DNA of 64,000 nucleotides from Burkholderiaceae bacterium (GTDB taxonomy: Bacteria > Pseudomonadota > Gammaproteobacteria > Burkholderiales > Burkholderiaceae_D): positions 45,831-109,830 of the forward strand of contig JAFANH010000056.1 in assembly GCA_019232795.1 (NCBI GenBank), written 5' to 3'. Position numbers and translations under genes: made by a program. Below, one piece after another: positions 58,683 through 64,000 of the stretch. The notes under the pieces were generated by a model, which saw nothing but the letters and a program-made list of their open reading frames with translations, was not told the origin of the DNA and made no database searches. Numbering within the stretch: position 1 is the first letter of the stretch; each line of letters opens with the position of its first letter.

Positions 58683-59960
58683 TTGACGCTTCCAAACGCT
58701 TCCATCGCTACCAGCCAGCAAGTGCTGCCACCGAACGGCTCGCTGATGGGCCTCGCCGCCTTGATGCGCCAGGCATTTGCCGGCGTCGATCTGCGCCCCT
58801 TGGGCACCCAACTGGTGCAGCGCGCCAACCAATATCCGGGGGACGCCAATACGCTGATGGACTTGAGCTGGGTGCTGCAATTGACCGGCAACCGCGAACT
58901 GGGGCTGAACACCCAGGCGCTGGCACTCAAACTGCAGCAGTACTACCGTCTGCCGACCGCAAGCAGCGAACCGAACATCCGCCTGCTGGCGATCGTCAGC
59001 GGCGGCGATTTAATGGCCAATACGCCGCTGGAATTCCTGGTCGAGCAATCCGATGTGGCGCTCGACCTGCTGTACGTCGACACCGACCTGCCTTTGCCGG
59101 CCACGCTGCAGGAACACGATCTGGTCTTCGTAGCCGTGGGCGAGTCCGACCACAATCGCCCTTTGCTTGAGCACATCGCGCAACGGGCGCAATCCTGGGA
59201 AAAGCCCCTGCTCAATGCTCCCCTGCATATCGCCGAACTGACGCGCGACGGTGTCGCCGCCGCCCTTGGCGGTGTATCCGGCGTCAGCATCCCTGCTTCA
59301 GCGCGTGTTTCTCGCGCGCTTTTGCAGCAAGTCGCTGAAGGCGCGGCCGACATTTCAACGCCGTTACCCCAAGGTGCATTCCCGGTGATCATCCGGCCGG
59401 TCGGTTCGCATGCGGGACACGGCCTGGAAAAACTGGATGACCGTGCAGCGCTCGCTGCCTATCTGCTGAGCAATCCCGAACCGGATTTTTATGTTGCCCG
59501 TTTTATCGACTATCGCAGCGCGGACGGGCAGTTCCGTAAATACCGTGTCATCTTGATAGCCGGCCGACCGTATATTTGTCACATGGCAATCTCAAGTCAC
59601 TGGATGATTCATTACTTGAATGCGGGCATGGCCGAGAGCGCCGAAAAACGCGCGGAAGAAGCGCAATTCATGGCCAACTTCGATAGCGGATTCGCGCGGC
59701 GCCACGCCCAGGCATTCGAAGCCGTCGCTGAGCTTTTGAAGCTGGATTACGTCGGACTCGATTGCGGAGAGACACCGGACGGCAAGTTGCTGATTTTCGA
59801 AGCGGACAGCGACATGGTCGTTCATGCCCTGGATCCGGTGGATTTATTTCCCTATAAACCGGCAGTCATGCGCAAGCTATTTTCTGGATTCCGCGAAATG
59901 TTGGAACATGCGCTTACCCGTGCCCGCGGCATGAAATTTGCGTATCACAAACACAATTAA
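58683..59960 (+). CDS. ATP-grasp-like (RimK-type) protein with N-terminal helical repeat region
   Basis: A 425-residue protein. Residues 15-90 look like TPR-type helices (LVQRANQYPGDANTLMDLSW). Residues 100-200 form a possible Rossmann-like pre-ATP-grasp domain (RLLAIVSGGDLMANTPLEFL). The rest has ATP-grasp features: FPVIIRPVGSHAGHGLEKLD, a YVARFIDYRSADG strand, KYRVILIAGRPYICHMAIS, and LIFEADSDMVVHALD with acidic metal ligands. The usual ATP-binding Lys of the first motif is Arg here. It starts with TTG at 58683 behind AAAGG; an ATG at 58746 is the alternative. It is coupled to the decarboxylase gene, so a ligation using an amine product is conceivable, but this is inference. Confidence 0.72.
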   Translation: MTLPNASIATSQQVLPPNGSLMGLAALMRQAFAGVDLRPLGTQLVQRANQYPGDANTLMDLSWVLQLTGNRELGLNTQALALKLQQYYRLPTASSEPNIRLLAIVSGGDLMANTPLEFLVEQSDVALDLLYVDTDLPLPATLQEHDLVFVAVGESDHNRPLLEHIAQRAQSWEKPLLNAPLHIAELTRDGVAAALGGVSGVSIPASARVSRALLQQVAEGAADISTPLPQGAFPVIIRPVGSHAGHGLEKLDDRAALAAYLLSNPEPDFYVARFIDYRSADGQFRKYRVILIAGRPYICHMAISSHWMIHYLNAGMAESAEKRAEEAQFMANFDSGFARRHAQAFEAVAELLKLDYVGLDCGETPDGKLLIFEADSDMVVHALDPVDLFPYKPAVMRKLFSGFREMLEHALTRARGMKFAYHKHN

Positions 59961-60150
59961 GGCCATTTTGTAAAAAATGGCGACATGTCGTTTAGACATT
60001 CAGATATCCGAAATTTTGCCGTCAATAAAAAAGAAGCTTCCAATCTGCAATAATTACTCCAATTTAACATTGATATATATTTCATGTTGACTTGCTGGTT
60101 TACGGCAGATCGTCGAAGTCGAGTCGTTTGGCAAAGAAAGGTTTTGAGCA

Positions 60151-61767
60151 ATGACTATCATCGAGTCTGAATCGAATGCCTTGCCCTCCCGTCCGGCAAC
60201 GTTGGACGACAGGAAGGCGTCGGCTCCGACCTTGGCCCCGACCTGGCAGTTGTTGACAGAAGGTGGCGATGCCCGCATCGTGCTCGATGCGGTCAGCGGC
60301 TTGAACAAGTACGGTTGCTCGACCTATCCCGATCCTGGCCTGGTGGCCCTGGGTTCATCTACTGCCTCCATTATTTCTCCCGAAGGCTTTGCCGCGGCCG
60401 ATCAGCTGCGCACCAGATTGCAGAATGCTCGCTCTACAGAGTCCGATGCAGTTCTTTATGCAAATGAAATGAACCGCATCCGCCGCGAACTGCTGCGGCA
60501 ATGCGGCGTTTCTGAAGGGGCCGGCGTCGATATCGTATTTGCCGCCTCCGGTACGGACATACACTTGATTGCCGCCCAAGCCTTGGGCACCGGCGAATCG
60601 CAATCGCCGCTGGTCATCATGGTCGATCCGAATGAAACCGGCAGCGGCGTAGCCGCTGCCCTGGCCGGCCGCCATTTCAGTTCCTGCTCCGCCTTGGGAG
60701 AAACGGTTTCCTCCGGCGCAGTGATTCGCGACGCGGCGGCGATAGAAGTGGTCAACGTCCCCTTGCGCAACGCCGACGGCGTAGCGCGCCCCGCGGAAGA
60801 CATCGACGCCGACTTTGAAAAACTGGCATCCCAGGCTGCAACCGAGGGGCGCCATGTTCTGCTCATCCTGATCGACGGCTCCAAGACCGGCACGATTGCG
60901 CCGACTACCGCTTGCGCATTGAAGCTTCAGCAACAGTTTGCCGGACGAATCGACGTACTGGTGGATGCCTGTCAGTTCCGCATCGCGCCGAGCACGATGC
61001 GCGCTTATTTCCAGCGAGACTTCATGGTCGCCGTAACCGGGTCGAAATTTGTGACCGGGCCAACCTTTTCCGGGGCACTTTTCATTCCGCCGGTTTGTGC
61101 GCGGCGCCTGCGTCGTCATCCGATTCCCGCAGCTTTACGTGCCTACTCCTCGCGCGCAGACTGGCCACAGGACTGGGAGACCGCCTCGGCGCTGGAACCG
61201 ATTGCCAATTTTGGCGTTCTATTGCGCTGGGAAGCCGCATTGAGGGAACTGCAAGCCTTCCGCGCCGTTCCCGAATCGCAAGTCACAGCGTTCATCACGG
61301 CCTTTGGCAACGCTGTCCAAAAGAAGCTGCAAGATTTGGAACTGCTCGAGCCCCTTCCGTTGCCGTCGCTCGACCGTTTGCCGCTCACCAGCGCAAGCAG
61401 TTGGGATCACATCCCCACCATTCACCCATTTCTGTTGCATCGGCCGGATGGCGTCAATGGCAAGACCGTCTTGAATCGCGAGCAGACGCAGCGCGTATAT
61501 CAGTTGCTGCATACCGACTTGACGACCCATCCCGATTTTGGCGTCGGAAAATTCGACAATCGCCTGGCCGGATTGCGTTGTCAACTGGGCCAGCCGGTCA
61601 ATTGCGGAGAACGAGATGGTGTTGCCGTCAGCGTATTGCGCATTTGCGCAAGCATGCGACAGGTCGTTCAAGCCACCGCGAATGACGGTCGCGCCGCGGC
61701 GGCCATCATAGAAAAAGCAGTGCTCGCCCTGGAAAAGGCAGCATTGTTGGCAAAAGTAACAACATAA
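60151..61767 (+). CDS. Divergent PLP-dependent transferase (fold type I, class V-like)
   Basis: A 538-residue protein with a fold-type I PLP layout: phosphate cup in VFAASGTDIHLIAAQAL (about 129-145), Asp272 in VLVDACQFRIAPS for the pyridine nitrogen, and probable Schiff-base Lys299 in VTGSKFVTGPTFSGALF. The order and spacing recall class V aminotransferases and cysteine desulfurases, but I recognise no named subfamily. AAAGG lies 10 nt before the ATG. The 190-bp AT-rich spacer after the ATP-grasp gene contains a small hairpin (59962-59981) without T tract and the palindrome cgacatgtcg (59981-59990), so it may have its own promoter. It precedes the repeat-protein gene. Confidence 0.75.
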   Translation: MTIIESESNALPSRPATLDDRKASAPTLAPTWQLLTEGGDARIVLDAVSGLNKYGCSTYPDPGLVALGSSTASIISPEGFAAADQLRTRLQNARSTESDAVLYANEMNRIRRELLRQCGVSEGAGVDIVFAASGTDIHLIAAQALGTGESQSPLVIMVDPNETGSGVAAALAGRHFSSCSALGETVSSGAVIRDAAAIEVVNVPLRNADGVARPAEDIDADFEKLASQAATEGRHVLLILIDGSKTGTIAPTTACALKLQQQFAGRIDVLVDACQFRIAPSTMRAYFQRDFMVAVTGSKFVTGPTFSGALFIPPVCARRLRRHPIPAALRAYSSRADWPQDWETASALEPIANFGVLLRWEAALRELQAFRAVPESQVTAFITAFGNAVQKKLQDLELLEPLPLPSLDRLPLTSASSWDHIPTIHPFLLHRPDGVNGKTVLNREQTQRVYQLLHTDLTTHPDFGVGKFDNRLAGLRCQLGQPVNCGERDGVAVSVLRICASMRQVVQATANDGRAAAAIIEKAVLALEKAALLAKVTT

Positions 61768-61889
61768 TCCCCCTGCCAAGCGTCGTAATATCGATAACAG
61801 ATTGTCCACGTTATCGAAAAACATAGGCGCGTAATTCATATCTGCAATTCGGCTCAGACATTTTTTTCATGGCAGCACGATTTAGGTTG

Positions 61890-61915
61890 ATTGTATTGCG
61901 CACGAGCAATACAAT
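61890..61915. promoter_or_regulatory. 10-bp perfect inverted repeat, candidate operator
   Basis: attgtattgc (61890-61899) and gcaatacaat (61906-61915) are exact reverse complements with a 6-bp centre. It lies in the 645-bp AT-richer spacer 61768-62412, about 500 bp upstream of the repeat-protein ATG and 120 bp after the PLP gene. Symmetry and position suggest a dimeric transcription factor site. Confidence 0.5.
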
Positions 61916-62114
61916 TATCCGCAGCTATTCGCAGGCCACTTGATCCGTCGCACATGCCGCGGGCATCCCCAAGCAAACTTGTTGGTCACAGGCTATTTTT
62001 TTTGCGCGCCCCTAAATTTTTCCATTCTTTTGCCGAAAAGGAAGAGGAGAAAGGCTGCAAAGAAAAATAATCTTCGCGAGACGTAAAGCTGGTGATCTTT
62101 AGGTGAAGCGGGTA

Positions 62115-62335
62115 ATGAGCAATAAAGCAAGCTTTTTCGACAGCTACTGCCATACAACTGAGAATAATGAGGTTTTGAAATGAATGGACAGGTCTGCCCG
62201 TTTGTAGCTGGCTCGATTCCGCCCCATGGGGCTCAGATCGAAGATTCATGCCGGGAAACATCCCATTTCATGCGGCTTAGCGCAATGGCCGGTATTTGCT
62301 GCTCGCAATACCGGCTTATTGTTTTTACCAGTTGA
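62115..62335 (+). CDS. Two tiny overlapping ORFs, possible leader peptides (doubtful)
   Basis: A 22-codon ORF (62115-62183, MSNKASFFDSYCHTTENNEV then LK) overlaps by ATGA a 51-codon ORF (62180-62335, beginning MNGQVCPFVAGSIPPHGAQI) that has GAGG 7 nt upstream. The second runs through the terminator hairpin at 62288-62326, as a leader peptide in an attenuator would. I recognise no homologue and the amino acid content is unremarkable; both may be chance. Confidence 0.2.
62288..62326 (+). terminator. Rho-independent terminator 87 bp upstream of the repeat gene
   Basis: Perfect 9-bp stem gccggtatt (62288-62296) with aataccggc (62307-62315), a 10-nt loop and TTATTGTTTTT after it on the plus strand. 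It could terminate the PLP-enzyme transcript or act as an attenuator for the repeat gene. Confidence 0.75.
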
Positions 62336-62412
62336 TTACACAGAATTTCCGGCGCTACCGTCGCAACGTGCGGTTTTCCAATATTCAGTTTCGTTAAAAT
62401 TAGGGTGGTAAC

Positions 62413-64000
62413 ATGGCTTCGATCCTTCAGAATTACAACTCCGCAGAAATCGCCGCATTGACTTCCAGTCAGATCGCGGAGCTTACCACCGCCGATTTCG
62501 CCTCGATTACGACCGCACAGATACCTGGCATAACTCCTACAATAATCGGCTACACCTCGTTTACCTCGGCGGACTTCGCCGCACTGGCGACCGCTGCCAT
62601 CCAGAACCTGAGTTCCGATCAGGTAGTGGCGCTGACCACGGCCGATGTGGCCGCCATGACTACCGCACAAGTCAACGCACTCACTACTGCGCTGGCAGTC
62701 AATCTGTCGACCGCCGACGTGGCCGGCATGAAGTCGTCGCAAGTCGCCGCCTTGACCACGGCCGCGGTGCACAACCTGACCACCGACCAGGTCAACGCGC
62801 TGACCAGCGCCGGCGTCGCCGCCATGTCCACGGCCCAGATCGCCGCGTTCACCACCGACGGCATCGTCGCCCTGACCACGGCCGACGTGTTCGCCATGAC
62901 CACGGCGCAAGTCAACCTCGGCCTGTCCACCGCCCAGGTGGTGGCACTGACCACGGCCGACGTCGCCGCCATGAAGTCGTCGCAGGCTGCCGCCTTGACC
63001 ACGGCCGCGGTGCATAACCTGACCACCGACCAGGTCGCCGCCTTGACCGGCAGCGACATCGGCGCCATGAGCACGGCCCAGGCTGCCGCCTTCACCACCG
63101 ACGGCATCGCCGCCCTGACCACGGCCGAAGCGTCCTCCCTGACCACGGCCCAGTTGAACGTCGGCCTGTCCACCGCCCAGATCGCCGCCATCACCACGGT
63201 CGACATCGCCAACATGAAGACCTCGCAGATCGCCGCGCTGACCAGCGCCGCCATCGGCGGACTGACCACCGACCAGATCGTCGCCATGACCACCGGCGAA
63301 GTGCAGGCTCTGAGCACGGCCGGCGTGAAATCGCTGTCCACCGCCCAGGTCAACGCCCTGAGCACGGCCGACGTCGCCAACATGAAGTCGTCGCAAGTCG
63401 CCGCCTTGAGCACGGCCGCGGTGCATAACCTGACCACCGACCAGGTCAACGCCCTGACCAGCGCCGACGTGGCCGCCATGGGCACCGCCCAGGTTGCAGC
63501 GTTCACCACCGACGGCATCGTCGCCTTGACTACGGCCGACGTGGCCGCCATGACCACGGCGCAAGTCAACCTCGGTCTGTCCACCGCCCAGGTGGTGGCC
63601 TTGACCACGGCCGACGTCGCCGGCATGAAGTCGTCGCAAGTTGCCGCCTTGACCACGGCCGACGTCCATAACCTGACCACCGACCAGGTCAACGCGCTGA
63701 CCAGCGCCGACGTCGCCGCCATGTCCACGGCTCTGATCGCCGCGTTCACCACCGACGGCATCGTCGCCCTGACCACGGCCGACGTGTTCGCCATGACCAC
63801 AGCCGGCGTGAACGCACTGTCGACCGCCCAGGTAGTGGCACTGACCACGGCCGACGTCGCCGGCATGAAGTCGTCGCAAGTCGCCGCCTTGACCACGGCC
63901 GCGGTGCACAACCTGACCACCGACCAGGTCAACGCGCTGACCAGCGCCGGCGTCGCCGCCATGTCCACGGCCCAGATCGCCGCGTTCACCACCGACGGCA
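62413..64000 (+). CDS. Giant octapeptide-repeat protein, N-terminal part (runs off window)
   Basis: From the ATG at 62413 (MASILQNYNSAEIAALTSSQ) an uninterrupted plus-strand frame reaches the window end, at least 529 residues. After about 60 degenerate residues it is built of 8-residue units of the pattern [TS][TS]x[DQGA][VI]xx[LMF], for example TTADVAAM, KSSQVAAL, TTAAVHNL, TTDQVNAL, STAQIAAF, TTDGIVAL. An AGGG lies about 8 nt before the ATG. There is no N-terminal signal peptide, no cysteine and almost no charge beyond Asp, Lys and His. Such features suit a long extracellular repeat protein exported by a C-terminal signal (type I secretion), but the C-terminus is not visible, so export is inference. 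Confidence 0.85.
   Translation, partial: MASILQNYNSAEIAALTSSQIAELTTADFASITTAQIPGITPTIIGYTSFTSADFAALATAAIQNLSSDQVVALTTADVAAMTTAQVNALTTALAVNLSTADVAGMKSSQVAALTTAAVHNLTTDQVNALTSAGVAAMSTAQIAAFTTDGIVALTTADVFAMTTAQVNLGLSTAQVVALTTADVAAMKSSQAAALTTAAVHNLTTDQVAALTGSDIGAMSTAQAAAFTTDGIAALTTAEASSLTTAQLNVGLSTAQIAAITTVDIANMKTSQIAALTSAAIGGLTTDQIVAMTTGEVQALSTAGVKSLSTAQVNALSTADVANMKSSQVAALSTAAVHNLTTDQVNALTSADVAAMGTAQVAAFTTDGIVALTTADVAAMTTAQVNLGLSTAQVVALTTADVAGMKSSQVAALTTADVHNLTTDQVNALTSADVAAMSTALIAAFTTDGIVALTTADVFAMTTAGVNALSTAQVVALTTADVAGMKSSQVAALTTAAVHNLTTDQVNALTSAGVAAMSTAQIAAFTTDG
62650..64000 (+). repeat. Tandem 243-bp higher-order repeats of the octapeptide gene
   Basis: The codon run atgaagtcgtcgca (with one variant copy) recurs at 62728, 62971, 63214, 63382, 63625 and 63865: spacings 243, 243, 168, 243 and 240 bp. 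The 243-bp unit encodes nine 8-residue units and one 9-residue unit (TTAQVNLGL); the 240-bp form has 8 in its place and the 168-bp form lacks three units. Bases 62728-62863 and 63865-64000 are identical over 136 bp, so copies were recently duplicated or converted. Confidence 0.9.

Noticed and set aside
62233..63992. Two very long open frames (558 and 457 codons) on the minus strand over the repeat region, one Gly/His/Arg-rich
   Set aside because: They are products of the repetitive codon set on the plus strand, which contains no reverse-complement stop codons. The plus-strand frame has a start with a ribosome binding site, a sensible amino acid pattern and codon-position conservation between repeats.
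62590..64000. CRISPR array
   Set aside because: The repeat period is 243 bp with in-frame coding content and no unique spacers between short direct repeats.
62413..64000. CpxP/Spy LTxxQ-motif protein
   Set aside because: LTTAQ-like strings occur at every unit here, whereas that family has only two such motifs in a small helical periplasmic protein with a signal peptide.

Overview
The window looks like a chromosomal segment of a betaproteobacterium of the order Burkholderiales, most likely family Oxalobacteraceae (Herminiimonas/Collimonas/Herbaspirillum type). The basis is gene order (tig-clpP-clpX-lon; rpsB-tsf-pyrH-frr-uppS-cdsA-dxr-rseP-bamA-skp-lpxD-fabZ-lpxA-lpxB-rnhB-trmH; divergent map-glnD), the hopanoid-type squalene genes hpnC/hpnD/hpnE, and GC-rich coding sequence. 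The genus is inference; no rRNA gene is present.

Layout. 0-4.2 kb: protein quality control on the minus strand (tRNA-Leu, tig, clpP, clpX, 5' end of lon). 4.5-9.8 kb: squalene biosynthesis (hpnC, then hpnDE) split by a minus-strand signalling pair, a receiver-CheC protein and a PAS-GGDEF diguanylate cyclase. 9.8-21.6 kb: radA-alr, lplT, a four-gene tsaB-rimI-udg-DUF1853 operon, a thioredoxin-like gene, a Tat-exported molybdopterin oxidoreductase, a 5'-3' exonuclease, an NTP-pyrophosphohydrolase-like gene and a MarC-family gene. 21.7-32.1 kb: a membrane diguanylate cyclase, malate synthase with an upstream frameshifted haloacid dehalogenase and divergent LysR gene, an HD-GYP phosphodiesterase, an SPFH/NfeD pair and ppsA. 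32.3-34.9 kb: ppsR, a lone periplasmic binding protein and a small membrane protein. 34.9-50.3 kb: the long translation / isoprenoid / outer-membrane / lipid A block on the minus strand. 50.3-51.1 kb: an 0.8-kb noncoding region with inverted repeats. 51.1-57.1 kb: map, glnD, a pseudouridine synthase and a third diguanylate cyclase.

57.2-64.0 kb is the least conventional part: a PLP-dependent decarboxylase, an ATP-grasp-like protein, a second and divergent PLP-dependent enzyme, a 645-bp AT-richer leader with an inverted repeat and a terminator, and then the open 5' end of a very repetitive gene (from 62413 off the right edge). That gene encodes tandem octapeptides of the type TTADVAAM/TTAQVNAL, arranged in near-identical 243-bp higher-order repeats. 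It has no N-terminal signal peptide. I read it as the start of a giant surface or secreted repeat protein, possibly working with the enzymes upstream; that link is inference. Long open frames on the opposite strand of this repeat are artefacts of its codon composition.

Functional themes: envelope biogenesis (lipid A, BamA, Skp, RseP, isoprenoid precursors to undecaprenyl-PP and hopanoid squalene), cyclic-di-GMP signalling (three cyclases with intact active and inhibitory sites, one HD-GYP hydrolase), PEP/glyoxylate carbon metabolism (ppsA, ppsR, aceB), and the repeat-protein locus.
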